NCBI RefSeq assembly: GCF_000368145.1
Contig: NZ_KB849283.1
Span: forward strand, 1,824,324 to 1,888,323
Reading direction: 5' to 3'
DNA length: 64,000 nt
DNA from: Acinetobacter guillouiae CIP 63.46
GTDB lineage: Bacteria > Pseudomonadota > Gammaproteobacteria > Pseudomonadales > Moraxellaceae
Shown: positions 19,361-28,482 of the stretch, in pieces
Numbering within the stretch: position 1 is the stretch's first letter
Layout: each line of letters begins with the position of its first letter
Notes under the pieces: generated by a model
Told to the model about the DNA's origin: nothing
Database searches by the model: none
Seen by the model: the letters and a program-made list of their open reading frames with translations, nothing else
Program-made: the position numbers and the translations under genes

Positions 19361-20092
19361 ATGATTCAAAACAAGCAAGTTTCCCTCTATTTAAATCAAT
19401 TACAACAACAATACCCACAAGCATTTAAGCGCAACTTTCTATTTTATAGTCAAATTAAAACCAAAGGGCTTTTAGATGAAGCAAAGGAATTTATTCCTTG
19501 GATTTTGTCGATTATGATTTTTTGCAGCATCTATTTTAGTTTAGGTCAGTATATTGCAAATCATTTTCCTCAATTCGATAGCTTTCAAGCCAATGGCATT
19601 GCCGCTTTAGCGATTATGTTATTTTTTATGATTATTGTTCCGATCATTATCAAACAAATAAAACACAGTTCGACACATTTATACCAACAACTCAATAATA
19701 TTCCGCTTAAGCTTGCGGTACTGATCGTCCTGCAAGCCCTCAATCTTTATTTTATAGAAAGCACCCTACTGCAAGGTCTGTTATTTTTCTTTGCAATGAG
19801 CTTTGGTTTTGTTAAATTTTATAAAGAAAATTTATTTAGAGATAGCACCAAAGACACTGAATATTACCAATTACAACAGATTCGAAAAAGCTGTTTATGG
19901 GCTTATAAACAAGCCAAGAAAGCCAAATTCAAAATGCGATTCTTAGCCAAAGATTCTGAGAAATATCAATTTTATCAAAAGCGCTTAGTCACCTTTTTAG
20001 AATTACATTTAGAACTATTAAAATATGAAAATGAAATGTGTAAAACCTATAAATATGAAGATTTAGATGCCTATATGGACAGTATGATGTAA
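19361..20092 (+). CDS. Hypothetical membrane protein with cytosolic tail
   Basis: Not recognised. The 243-residue protein has an N-terminal amphipathic part, four probable membrane segments (about residues 46-66, 80-102, 114-132 and 135-150) and a long charged C-terminal region rich in Lys, Tyr and Gln (QKRLVTFLELHLELLKYENEM) that probably forms a helix in the cytosol. It lies between the two tRNA-Leu copies and converges on phoD. Poor codon choice or transfer is not evident. No partner is visible. Confidence 0.65.
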   Translation: MIQNKQVSLYLNQLQQQYPQAFKRNFLFYSQIKTKGLLDEAKEFIPWILSIMIFCSIYFSLGQYIANHFPQFDSFQANGIAALAIMLFFMIIVPIIIKQIKHSSTHLYQQLNNIPLKLAVLIVLQALNLYFIESTLLQGLLFFFAMSFGFVKFYKENLFRDSTKDTEYYQLQQIRKSCLWAYKQAKKAKFKMRFLAKDSEKYQFYQKRLVTFLELHLELLKYENEMCKTYKYEDLDAYMDSMM

Positions 20093-20108
20093 TCCATCTA
20101 TAGCATTA

Positions 20109-20139
20109 AAAAAGCCGAGTGATCTAAACTCGGCTTTTT
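20109..20139. terminator. Bidirectional terminator between membrane protein gene and phoD
   Basis: 12-bp stem AAAAAGCCGAGT, seven-base loop, perfect complement. T runs on both strands. Confidence 0.9.
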
Positions 20140-20151
20140 AGGCTTGAAAAT

Positions 20152-21918
20152 TTATGCACTTTTCTGAACAGTCTTTACATCAACCAAATTGTTATTTAAA
20201 ACCACTTGATGGGCACGAGCCGTATCCACCGTATAGGTTTTTTCCTTGATGCTATTTACGAAGACCCAATCCGCTTGTACCTGTTGTGCTGTAAAGCTCA
20301 CTTTTAAGTACCCTCGCTGATTTAAATTGGTGTAATTCAATTCATCAATGAGTGTGGTGAAGGCCATTTCAAATTGTTGTAACTGTGCCAAAGGAATACT
20401 TAAATACTTTTCCATCCCTGGTGACGAGACCGAACTGGTTGCCAATTCCACCCCAACAAAATCACCCGCTTGAGTATGCAAGTCAGCAGACCATGCATTA
20501 TGGGTATCCCCCGCCAACACCACAACTTTCTTATTTAATGTTTTAAGTGTGCCATATAAAATTTCACGTTCTGCATAGTAGCCATCCCAAGCATCTAAAT
20601 TATAGGGTGCAACTGTGGTTACACGGGCTTTTTCTGCAGCGGTTAATGTTGGATCACCACTTTTCAAACGAACTTTTAAAGTAACTAACTCAATGATCTG
20701 CTGATTCATTTTTGCCAAAGTTTCGGCGGTAACATTTCCACTGGTAATTGCAGATAAAGACAATAGCAATTCAGCAGGGATTAACATTTTTGCCATCAAC
20801 ACTTGCTGTCCCAACACATTCCAAGTCGCTGTAGATTGTGCCAGCTTCTTTTGTAGCCACTCACGCTGGGTATAACCCATCAGTGTACGGGTAGTACTGG
20901 TTAAATCTGTCTGGAACTTAGCGATATCTAAACCAGAAGCCGTCATATAATTGGCATAATCAAGTTGCTTGTCACGTGCCAAAATACGGGTATCTAACAT
21001 GGTCAATTGTACCAATGAACCAAAGTCAAATTGACGATAAATATTTAAGTGATCTGTTGCAGATACAGGACGAATCGGCATCCATTCAAAATAGGCCTGT
21101 AAAGCCGCCAATTTACGGTCTAAGAAATTGCCCTCATTGGCTTGATGGTTCTCTGCACCGTCTTTCCATGCGTCATTTGCCAGTTCATGGTCGTCCCAAA
21201 TCACGATAAAAGGATGACGTGCATGTGCGGCCTGTAAATCGCTGTCAGTATGGTAAAGCGCATAACGCTTACGGTAATCATCCAACTTGATAATTTCTTT
21301 ATCATTGTCAGCAGCGAGTGTACGACCCAGCTTTACCGCCTCTTCTGTGGCATATCCATCTTTACCATATTCATAGATGTAATCTCCCAAATGGATGATC
21401 GCATCGACCTCTTGTTTTGCCATTTCCTTATATACATAAAAATAGCCAGCAGGATAGTTTGAACATGAACACACCGCAAACTGCACCGAACTGGTGGTTT
21501 CAGGTAATGTTTTGGTACGCCCTACTGGCGAAATCACCGAACCAAATTTAAAACGATAATAATAAGTTTGCCCAGACTTAAGCTTGTCTGCATCAACTTT
21601 AACGGTAAAATCCTGAGCTGATGCTGTTTGTACTTTTCCAGTATTGATCACTTGAGTAAATTTATCGTCTGTGGCAATTTCCCAAACCACTTCTAAACGC
21701 AAAGACGTATCCTGCGGCGTAATACGTGTCCACAAAATCACACGGTCTTTTAATGGGTCGCCACTGGCAACACCATGTAAAAATTCAACTTTTGTAGTAG
21801 GAGATGTTGAGTCGTTGTTATCACTCCCACAAGCAGTCAACGACACTGGTATAGATAATGCCCCAAAACTGGCTAATGACTTTTGAATAAGTTCACGGCG
21901 TGAAATTGAGTTTGGCAT
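20152..21918 (-). CDS. phoD: PhoD-family alkaline phosphatase/phosphodiesterase, Tat lipoprotein
   Basis: Metal-dependent phosphatase releasing phosphate from organic esters outside the cytoplasm. The 588 residues open with SRRELIQKSLASFGALSIPVSLTACG, which combines a twin-arginine motif with a lipobox, so export by Tat and lipid anchoring are likely. PhoD landmarks follow: HGVASGDPLKDRVILWTR (about 49-66), the CSCSNYPAGYF segment, HLGDYIYEYG metal site, WDDHELANDAW and VLAGDTHNAWSADL. It converges on an unrelated membrane protein gene and has a Pho-box-like site upstream. Confidence 0.92.
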   Translation of the reverse strand: MPNSISRRELIQKSLASFGALSIPVSLTACGSDNNDSTSPTTKVEFLHGVASGDPLKDRVILWTRITPQDTSLRLEVVWEIATDDKFTQVINTGKVQTASAQDFTVKVDADKLKSGQTYYYRFKFGSVISPVGRTKTLPETTSSVQFAVCSCSNYPAGYFYVYKEMAKQEVDAIIHLGDYIYEYGKDGYATEEAVKLGRTLAADNDKEIIKLDDYRKRYALYHTDSDLQAAHARHPFIVIWDDHELANDAWKDGAENHQANEGNFLDRKLAALQAYFEWMPIRPVSATDHLNIYRQFDFGSLVQLTMLDTRILARDKQLDYANYMTASGLDIAKFQTDLTSTTRTLMGYTQREWLQKKLAQSTATWNVLGQQVLMAKMLIPAELLLSLSAITSGNVTAETLAKMNQQIIELVTLKVRLKSGDPTLTAAEKARVTTVAPYNLDAWDGYYAEREILYGTLKTLNKKVVVLAGDTHNAWSADLHTQAGDFVGVELATSSVSSPGMEKYLSIPLAQLQQFEMAFTTLIDELNYTNLNQRGYLKVSFTAQQVQADWVFVNSIKEKTYTVDTARAHQVVLNNNLVDVKTVQKSA

Positions 21919-21991
21919 TGAAGTTGGTTTCCTCTAAGTTTTTTTATCCAATCAATTTAAAGGCTTAATATTTCGCTTTAATCTCAAATTG

Positions 21992-22009
21992 ATGAAAAAA
22001 TCATGACAA
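21992..22009 (-). promoter_or_regulatory. Candidate Pho box upstream of phoD
   Basis: On the minus strand, TTGTCAT, four bases, TTTTCAT: two direct repeats in the 7-4-7 PhoB arrangement, 74 bases before the phoD ATG. One and two mismatches to CTGTCAT. Confidence 0.55.
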
Positions 22010-22096
22010 AATACCCATTCAACAGCTTAAAATGCTTTATTTTCAAACATAAGCACATGAATTGATTGAAAAGAAAGCAAATCGACATAAATACGC

Positions 22097-22125
22097 TTGC
22101 CAAGAGAAAAACTGTCCTTTATTAT
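22097..22125 (+). promoter_or_regulatory. Sigma-70 promoter of tRNA-Leu copy 2
   Basis: TTGCCA, 17 bases, TATTAT, then a GC-rich discriminator (GCGCAC). The tRNA starts ten bases after the -10 element. GC-rich discriminators are typical of stringently controlled stable-RNA promoters. Confidence 0.8.
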
Positions 22126-22134
22126 TGCGCACAT

Positions 22135-22220
22135 GCCCGAGTGGTGAAATCGGTAGACACAGGGGATTTAAAATCCCCCGCCCACAAAGCGTGCCAGTTC
22201 GAGTCTGGCCTCGGGCACCA
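22135..22220 (+). tRNA. tRNA-Leu (UAA), second copy
   Basis: 86 bases, identical to the copy at 19152, with encoded CCA. Stands alone under its own promoter. Confidence 0.97.
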
Positions 22221-22253
22221 TTTTAAGCCTTATTAAAATGGTGCAATAAAGAA

Positions 22254-22276
22254 CCCAGCGATAAGCTGGTTTTTTT
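22254..22276 (+). terminator. Terminator after tRNA-Leu copy 2
   Basis: Same CCAGC/GCTGG stem and seven T as in copy 1. Confidence 0.85.
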
Positions 22277-22460
22277 ATGCCTAAAATTTATAAATCATCC
22301 ATAAATCGCCAATTTATAAATAACGCAAAGTTCAATACATCTTGCTAAAAAGCGTGATAGCTCAACTATATTTTTCTGGTCATTTTTCATTAAAAAACTT
22401 ATAATATATTAAATTTACATTAATTATTAATATTTTCATAAACTTAATTAAACCAACACC

Positions 22461-23417
22461 ATGTCTGAAATTACTACTGAAACTCAAAAAGCCGCCCCTA
22501 TATTTCCCCGAATATTCGCATTTATCATCGACTGTATTACCGTCGGCGTAGCCTGTTTAGTGACGGGCAAAATACTCTACCCATATTTTGAAAGTTCTCC
22601 TTTTATTTTCCAATGTATAGGCACGCTCCTCTGTCTATTTTATTTTGCTGCTTTTAACAGCCAGATAGGTAATGGTAAAACCATTGGGAAAATCCTGGGT
22701 AAAATTAGAGTAAAAGACTTAAATGGTGCTTCAATTCCATTTATGCATTCTCTGGTTAGATCAAGTATCTTTATTATTCCATTTTGCTTTGCAGGTTATT
22801 TACAAACATATTCAACTCAGCATTTTTTACTCAGTCTGCTTGTGGCATTTTTTCAAAGTATCGTCTTTGCCTGTTTCTACTTGGCTATTTTTAATGGAAA
22901 TAGCCAACAATCTCTGCACGATCTACTCAGTGAAACTCAAATCCTCAGAAACGCTCAATCCAATATTCCACGCCAATCTGTATGGAACATTCATTACTAC
23001 ATCATTGCGCTGTTAACCATTGTGATTTTTTCTGTCAATTTATGGAATTATTCCCAAAGCAAAACAATGTCAGCCAATAATTTTAGTTTGATCTCTGATG
23101 ACATTAAAAATGCTCAAGTTGAAAGTCGCCATACCTTCATTGGAGAGGCTGAATCCACAAATCAGGTTTTAATTTTAAATGTGAATCAGCCAGATTATCT
23201 CGATGACCTTGATCGTGCTGAAACATTGCTAGAAAAGATTAATCAACAACACGCTGAGGTGTTAACGCAATACAACATCAATCAGGTGCAATTTAACTTT
23301 TCTTATCAATTTGGCTTGGCTAAATTATCAAAAACAACGCTTTATGATTATAAAAAGACGCCTAAAATTAGTTTAAGTTATATTGGGGATAGTACAGGGA
23401 TGAACCTTGGTTTTTAA
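22461..23417 (+). CDS. RDD-family membrane protein with extra C-terminal domain
   Basis: 318 residues. The first 165 form an RDD domain: PRIFAFIIDCITVGVACLVTG with the Arg-Asp pair, GKTIGKILGKIRVKDLNG (the usual nutrient-turn motif), and SLHDLLSETQIL. Three to four membrane segments lie there, and a fourth or fifth near 175-195 anchors a soluble C-terminal part (about 200-318) that is not part of the standard RDD family and is not recognised. RDD proteins are often transport-related, some acting in Na+/H+ exchange, but the role here is unknown. Single gene. Confidence 0.8.
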   Translation: MSEITTETQKAAPIFPRIFAFIIDCITVGVACLVTGKILYPYFESSPFIFQCIGTLLCLFYFAAFNSQIGNGKTIGKILGKIRVKDLNGASIPFMHSLVRSSIFIIPFCFAGYLQTYSTQHFLLSLLVAFFQSIVFACFYLAIFNGNSQQSLHDLLSETQILRNAQSNIPRQSVWNIHYYIIALLTIVIFSVNLWNYSQSKTMSANNFSLISDDIKNAQVESRHTFIGEAESTNQVLILNVNQPDYLDDLDRAETLLEKINQQHAEVLTQYNINQVQFNFSYQFGLAKLSKTTLYDYKKTPKISLSYIGDSTGMNLGF

Positions 23418-23455
23418 ACAAGACCAAGTCTCGCTGTTAAAGTTTAAATCTTGTA

Positions 23456-23490
23456 GATAAAAAAAGACCACGTTTTTGGAAACGTGGTCT
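23456..23490 (-). terminator. Terminator after tRNA-Met
   Basis: 11-bp perfect stem AGACCACGTTT with a four-base loop. On the minus strand it runs into seven T. It may also stop the RDD gene from the other side. Confidence 0.9.
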
Positions 23491-23497
23491 ATAAAAA

Positions 23498-23574
23498 TGG
23501 TGGCTATGACGGGACTTGAACCTGTGACCCCCGCATTATGAGTGCGGTGCTCTAACCAACTGAGCTACATAGCC
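23498..23574 (-). tRNA. tRNA-Met (CAU), elongator type
   Basis: 77 bases on the minus strand with encoded CCA. Acceptor GGCTATG/CATAGCC, D arm AGCTCAGTTGGTTAGAGC, anticodon loop CTCATAA giving CAU, and T arm CAGGTTCAAGTCCCG. The paired first base marks an elongator and not an initiator. tRNA-Ile(CAU) was considered, but the body matches methionine. Confidence 0.9.
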
Positions 23575-23589
23575 TAAAACTGTGCGCGC

Positions 23590-23618
23590 ATTATCTGCTG
23601 TAAACAATGTTACGTCAA
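23590..23618 (-). promoter_or_regulatory. Sigma-70 promoter of tRNA-Met
   Basis: On the minus strand, TTGACG, 17 bases, GATAAT, then the GC-rich discriminator GCGCGC. It lies between rnpB and the tRNA. Confidence 0.8.
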
Positions 23619-23640
23619 GCACTAATTAAAATAAAATTCA

Positions 23641-24016
23641 TCGAAGTGAGCCGATAAGCCGGGTTCTGTCTAGAACGATCATTCCTCTAGGCGCATGATC
23701 ACTCATACGCTCAAGCGACCTACCCGGATCCAGCATGGGCCATGCCTATAGGATCCCTATTTGGTCTTGCTTCCGGTGGGGTTTACCATGCCATGAACTG
23801 TTACCAGCCATGCGGTGCGCTCTTACCGTACCCTTTCACCCTTACCTTCCATTTCTCCGAAAAGAAACGATATTGAAGGCGGTCTACTCTCTGCTGCACT
23901 TTCCGTCGGTTCACACCGCCCAGGCGTTACCTGGCACCTTGCCCTATGAAGCCCGGACTTTCCTCCCCTGCTTCAATCACGGAGATCTCCACAGCAGCGA
24001 TCGTCTGGCTCTCTTC
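23641..24016 (-). ncRNA. rnpB: RNase P RNA (M1 RNA)
   Basis: Catalytic RNA that removes 5' leaders from pre-tRNA. About 376 bases on the minus strand, type A. Recognised by the conserved GAGGAAAGTCCGGGCT near the 5' end, the AGAGTAGACCGCC region, and the 3' AACCCGGCTTATCGGCT. The ends pair as helix P1 (GAAGAGAGCC with GGCTCACTTC). The 5' end is set at this helix; a TAGGAT at 24024-24029 fits as its -10 element. Only about 27 bases separate it from the ferredoxin stop, so its promoter overlaps the ferredoxin gene end. Confidence 0.95.
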
Positions 24017-24042
24017 GGGGCGTATCCTAACAAATTTCTCGG

Positions 24043-24306
24043 CTAATTGCTTGCGCTTTTTTGAGCAATTAGTTTTTTATACTTTTCCATCAAGTCGTCT
24101 TGGCTCTCTACATGGTTCGGATCGAGCGGAATACAGTCGACAGGACAGAAAAGCGCACACTGTGGCTGATCAAAATGCCCGACGCATTCTGTACATAGGT
24201 TAGGATGGATTTCATAAATCTCCTCCCCCATAAAAATGGCATCATTTGGACATACAGGCTCGCATACATCACAATTGATACATTCATCAGTGATAATTAA
24301 AGACAC
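24043..24306 (-). CDS. 2[4Fe-4S] ferredoxin, YfhL/Allochromatium type
   Basis: Small electron carrier of 87 residues. Cluster I ligands CINCDVCEPVCP and cluster II ligands CTECVGHFDQPQCALFCPVDC are seen, with the insertion between cluster II cysteines that marks the Alvin-type ferredoxins with very low potential. The GTG start at 24306 is chosen: it lies two bases after the coaD stop and has AAGG upstream, and the protein then begins at SLIITDEC like its relatives. Earlier ATG starts would overlap coaD. coaD and this gene are an operon, a pair often seen in gammaproteobacteria. Confidence 0.9.
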   Translation of the reverse strand: MSLIITDECINCDVCEPVCPNDAIFMGEEIYEIHPNLCTECVGHFDQPQCALFCPVDCIPLDPNHVESQDDLMEKYKKLIAQKSASN

Positions 24307-24307
24307 G

Positions 24308-24835
<528 letters not shown>

Positions 24836-24958
24836 TTAACAAAAACTTAAATATTAGCGAATAACCTCTTTTGATTTAGCTTTGGCTTTAATTGTGAAAT
24901 GACTTCACCTGAAGCCAAGTTTGAGGCAAAATAAGGCTATTCTTGGAATATTTGTATT

Positions 24959-25435
24959 ATGTCGAAAAACATTGTCGTTAAAAAAAATAATAGTGGGACG
25001 ATTGCACAAAATAAACGTGCACGCCACGATTATTTTATTGAAGAAAAATTTGAAGCTGGGCTTTCGTTACAAGGTTGGGAAGTCAAGTCATTACGTGCTG
25101 GGCGAATGACCATTACTGAAAGCTATATCACCTTTAAAAATAATGAAGCATTTCTCTTCGGTGCTCAAATTCAACCTTTACTTTCAGCATCTACTCACGT
25201 AGTCCCTGAAGCGACACGTACCCGTAAACTGTTGCTATCGCGCCGTGAGCTTGAAAAGTTACTTGGTGCTGTCAATCAAAAAGGCTATACCTGCGTACCT
25301 TTGGCGTGTTACTGGAAAGGTCATTTGGCTAAACTTGAGATTGCTTTGGTAAAAGGTAAACAGTTACATGACAAACGTGCCACTGAAAAAGATCGCGATT
25401 GGCAGCGTGATAAATCACGAATCATGCATAAATAA
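24959..25435 (+). CDS. smpB: SsrA (tmRNA)-binding protein
   Basis: Partner of tmRNA in rescuing stalled ribosomes. 158 residues. SmpB core: [31 protein letters not shown] (about 18-48), followed by the beta-barrel and the C-terminal tail [19 protein letters not shown] that inserts in the mRNA channel. Ends in a terminator. tmRNA itself is not in this window. Confidence 0.98.
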   Translation: MSKNIVVKKNNSGTIAQNKRARHDYFIEEKFEAGLSLQGWEVKSLRAGRMTITESYITFKNNEAFLFGAQIQPLLSASTHVVPEATRTRKLLLSRRELEKLLGAVNQKGYTCVPLACYWKGHLAKLEIALVKGKQLHDKRATEKDRDWQRDKSRIMHK

Positions 25436-25450
25436 TTTATTTGATATACG

Positions 25451-25476
25451 AAAAACCTCCGAAATGGAGGTTTTTT
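25451..25476. terminator. Bidirectional terminator between smpB and the secreted paralog gene
   Basis: Stem CCTCC/GGAGG extended by A/T pairs; T6 on the plus strand and T5 on the minus strand. Confidence 0.85.
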
Positions 25477-25491
25477 CTTTTAGACATCTTT

Positions 25492-26823
25492 TTAACAGAA
25501 TTTTAACGATCCATAGCAGTTTGGAGCAAAGTCTTGATTTTTAAGTTGTAGATCTTTTAATGGGAAGTTTACTGATGTATTAGGTAAATTAATATTTCCA
25601 ATTTCTAATGAACTACCAAATAGACAATCCAAAGCTTGACAAGATGGTACTGCGGTCGTTGACAAAGCCGTACTTAATGGACCGATCACTTGTCTTAATA
25701 CATCATTAGTAATATCAATACGTTTTGATGGTGTAACATTCCCAATGTCGACAGGATCTTCAAATGCCATCCACCAGCCTCTTTGAGCAGTTACTTCTGC
25801 ATTTGGCCACCATACATTTTGACTTTGTAGAGATAATGAAAAAGGATTATTTAATGGAATTTTATGGATATAACCTAGATTTTGACTAATAGACAAATTG
25901 GCCATCAGCCCAGTAATATTACCGTTTACTTGTTTTTCTAAGTTTAAAGTCCCGAGTAGAGGAACCCTCACCCCAGCCTTTAGACGTCCTCCAAAATTCA
26001 ACCGATCAATATTAGCTTTACCTGTTAAATTGACATTCGTTTGTCGTTTACCATTTATAGTCGTAGCATCAATTTGAATTGGCGCTGTTGTACTCTCCAA
26101 ATTTAAATTGTAATCATTTGAAGAAAGCGGTAATCGCCCACAAAATAGAAAAACACATATATCCACATTTCCAGTCACAGGCATTTGGGTATCTGCATAA
26201 CTCATTCCACGACTATTTGTATATCCCATTCCTGTAGTTGCTTTCGTCTTTAAAAAGCCACTGAGAGAGTTAATACCGTTCGGTGTGTCTGAGTTTTCAG
26301 TACCTGCTGTCAACATTCCCAAAACTTTTTCAGCACTTAAACGTAGGCCAACAACCTCTCTTGTCGATGCAGAATTGGGATCCTTTATCGCAAACTCTAC
26401 AAATGGATTGGTTAATTTTGCACTTGAACCCACACGCCCTTCACGCGTATCAGCCAAACCTGAAAGACTCAGATTATCAATATCAATGTCGCAACCGCCA
26501 GCCCCGTTTACCCCACCACAACCGAGCTGTAACTTTTTAATGTTGGCATTCAATTCAAGCTCGGCCTCTAGTCCAAGTTTATAAAAACCAACACCTTGCC
26601 CCTGCATCTTATTGACTGAGTCATTTGGCGCAATATAACCCAAGCTCATCAGTGCCTGACCATGAACATCGGAAAGCTCAGAGTCATTCAATTGAGTTAA
26701 ACTCTCCAAGTATAGAGAATTTGCAAAACATTGCATTGAAGAAAACAATCCAGCATAAATTACGACATTTTTTATGACTTTAATGATTTTCTTATCAATC
26801 ATCCTATTATAGTTGATATCCAT
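25492..26823 (-). CDS. Secreted protein of unknown function, paralog A (DUF6160/FilA-like)
   Basis: 443 residues with an N-terminal signal peptide (VVIYAGLFSSMQCFANS). Not firmly recognised. After the signal comes LNDSELSDVHGQALMSLGYIAP, a motif I know from exported Acinetobacter proteins, some named FilA; that naming is low confidence. Residues about 50-190 are nearly identical to the neighbouring paralog B, including the CGGVNGAGGCDIDIDNLSLSG segment. The middle differs, and both end in FAPNCYG-x-LKFC. The strand-rich, Gly/Asn-rich middle suggests a beta-solenoid or barrel-like fold outside the cytoplasm. Probable tandem duplicate. Confidence 0.75.
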   Translation of the reverse strand: MDINYNRMIDKKIIKVIKNVVIYAGLFSSMQCFANSLYLESLTQLNDSELSDVHGQALMSLGYIAPNDSVNKMQGQGVGFYKLGLEAELELNANIKKLQLGCGGVNGAGGCDIDIDNLSLSGLADTREGRVGSSAKLTNPFVEFAIKDPNSASTREVVGLRLSAEKVLGMLTAGTENSDTPNGINSLSGFLKTKATTGMGYTNSRGMSYADTQMPVTGNVDICVFLFCGRLPLSSNDYNLNLESTTAPIQIDATTINGKRQTNVNLTGKANIDRLNFGGRLKAGVRVPLLGTLNLEKQVNGNITGLMANLSISQNLGYIHKIPLNNPFSLSLQSQNVWWPNAEVTAQRGWWMAFEDPVDIGNVTPSKRIDITNDVLRQVIGPLSTALSTTAVPSCQALDCLFGSSLEIGNINLPNTSVNFPLKDLQLKNQDFAPNCYGSLKFC

Positions 26824-27162
26824 ATCAGCTTATCTCATTTTATTATGAATAAAAAATATACTAAAATACAAATAAAGCAAATAGAAAAGTGAATTAAATA
26901 TCTCAATACTATAACAATTATGCAAACTAAGATTACTTTCTCAATGATTATAAAGACTTTTTATTTATATTTTCTTATGTAACTAATTTTAATTATTATA
27001 TATTTATACTTAATAGTCATACAATCTACTTTTCAGTACCTCGTGTGCTTTTCAAGTCACTTGAGTGAGTTATTGCAAGTCGTGATGATTGGCACAGTGA
27101 TAAAGCTCAATCCTATATAAGAAAAAAACCTCCATCAGGAGGCTTTCTTTTATCTCAAAGAT
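26824..27162. other. Intergenic region between the two secreted paralogs
   Basis: About 340 very AT-rich bases. Contains the upstream region of paralog A, which is itself duplicated upstream of paralog B: ATTATGAATAAAAAATATAC at 26842 and 28501, and TTATGTAACTAATTTTAA at 26975 and 28635. No gene seen. A terminator for paralog B lies at the right. Confidence 0.7.
27122..27145 (-). terminator. Terminator of secreted paralog B
   Basis: On the minus strand, CCTCC, four-base loop, GGAGG and seven T. Confidence 0.85.
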
Positions 27163-28482
27163 CTAACAGAATTTTAGATTACCATAGCAGTTAGGCGCAA
27201 AATTTTGAGTTGCTAATGGTAAATCCTTAATTGGGAAATACAGTGGTTTTGCCGATGATAAATTAATTTCACCAATATTCAAACCAAGAGCTAGACATCC
27301 AATAACTAACTGACAAGTCGGTGGATTGTTTGTCAAATAATTGCTAATACTAGGTACAACTTGTTTAAGAATATCATTGGTTACATCAATCTGATTTTTT
27401 GGTACAACTTTACCAATATCAATTTCATCTTCTATAGCTAACCACCATCCGCGATCCGCAGTATATTCAGCTCCAGGCCAGTGAACCTGAGTCGACTGTA
27501 GTGATAAAGAGAAAGGGTTGTTTAAAGGGAATTTATGAATATACCCCAGATTTTCATCGATATCCAAATCAGCCCGTAAGCCTGAGATATATCCGTTTGA
27601 ATTAATACTCAAAGGAATCAATGAAACAAATGGTAGATTTACCCTTGCATTAATATTTCCGCCAAAGTTTAAATTATCGATCAACGCAGTGCCTGTTAGT
27701 TTTGCAGAAGTTAAACGCGTTCCTGTTAAGGTTGTTGCATTAATCAATAAATTCGCCCTGGTTGATTGCAACTGTAAATTATAGTCATTTGTAGTAAAAG
27801 TTGGTGCAATAATAGCTATTCTAATTCGACCATTAATAGCCATTCCGGTATCGTTAATCCTCATCGCCCTTGGAGCAGTGAATCCCGTTCCTGTGGTCGC
27901 CTTAATTTTAATTGCACCACTTAAACTATTTATTCCATTGGGTAAATCAGAGTTCTCTATTCCTGTGGTTAATAAGCCTAAAACTTTTTCAGCACTTAAA
28001 CGCAAACCAACCACTTCTCGTGTTGACGCAGAATTGGGGTTTTTTATCGCAAATTCTACAAAGGGATTGGTTAGTTTTGCACTTGAACCTACACGTCCTT
28101 CGCGGGTATCTGCTATACCTGAAAGACTCAGATTATCAATATCAATGTCGCAGCCGCCTGCCCCATTTACCCCACCACAACCCAGTTGTAATTTTTTAAT
28201 ATTGGCATTTAGGTCAAGCTCAGCTTCAAGTCCAAGTTTATAGAATCCAACATCTTGCCCTTGCATGTTATTGATTGAGTCATTTGGGGCAATATAACTC
28301 AAGCTCATCAGTGCCTGACCACTCACATCCGAAAGTTTAGAATCATTTAATTGAATTAAACTCTCAGAATGTAAAGTGCTTGCAAAACCATGGGTTGAAG
28401 AAAACAATCCAGTACAAATGAAAGCTAGTTTTGCAATTTTAATGATTTTCTTATTAATCTCTCGATTTTTTTTGATATCCAT
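27163..28482 (-). CDS. Secreted protein of unknown function, paralog B (DUF6160/FilA-like)
   Basis: 439 residues, tandem paralog of the protein at 25492. Signal peptide LAFICTGLFSSTHGFAST, then the LNDSKLSDVSGQALMSL motif and the CGGVNGAGGCDIDIDNLSLSG segment. The two agree almost fully over residues 50-190, diverge between about 200 and 290, match again near GYIHKFPLNNPFSLSLQS, and end alike (NCYGNLKFC). Paired cysteines near 105 and at the C-terminus may form disulfides. It lies in the same orientation with about 340 bases between, each gene with its own copy of the upstream region. Function unknown. Confidence 0.75.
   Translation of the reverse strand: MDIKKNREINKKIIKIAKLAFICTGLFSSTHGFASTLHSESLIQLNDSKLSDVSGQALMSLSYIAPNDSINNMQGQDVGFYKLGLEAELDLNANIKKLQLGCGGVNGAGGCDIDIDNLSLSGIADTREGRVGSSAKLTNPFVEFAIKNPNSASTREVVGLRLSAEKVLGLLTTGIENSDLPNGINSLSGAIKIKATTGTGFTAPRAMRINDTGMAINGRIRIAIIAPTFTTNDYNLQLQSTRANLLINATTLTGTRLTSAKLTGTALIDNLNFGGNINARVNLPFVSLIPLSINSNGYISGLRADLDIDENLGYIHKFPLNNPFSLSLQSTQVHWPGAEYTADRGWWLAIEDEIDIGKVVPKNQIDVTNDILKQVVPSISNYLTNNPPTCQLVIGCLALGLNIGEINLSSAKPLYFPIKDLPLATQNFAPNCYGNLKFC

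Larger units (their letters stand above)
22135..22289 (+). repeat. 155-bp direct repeat, copy 2
   Basis: Second copy of the tRNA-Leu unit. Homology begins exactly at the tRNA 5' end and stops a few bases after the terminator. The hairpin at 22215-22244 keeps its 12-bp stem; its loop is GCCTTA. Confidence 0.95.

Noticed and set aside
19152-22289. tRNA-Leu copies as attL/attR of a genomic island
   Set aside because: The segment between has no integrase and holds a conserved phosphatase gene; homology begins at the tRNA 5' end, not at the usual 3' end attachment core.
23735-24203. Reading frames over RNase P RNA
   Set aside because: They coincide with the conserved rnpB gene on the other strand and the ferredoxin gene; no protein family fits.
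25492-28482. Paralogs as contact-dependent toxins or an immunity pair
   Set aside because: No toxin domain, no secretion partner and no small immunity gene between them.
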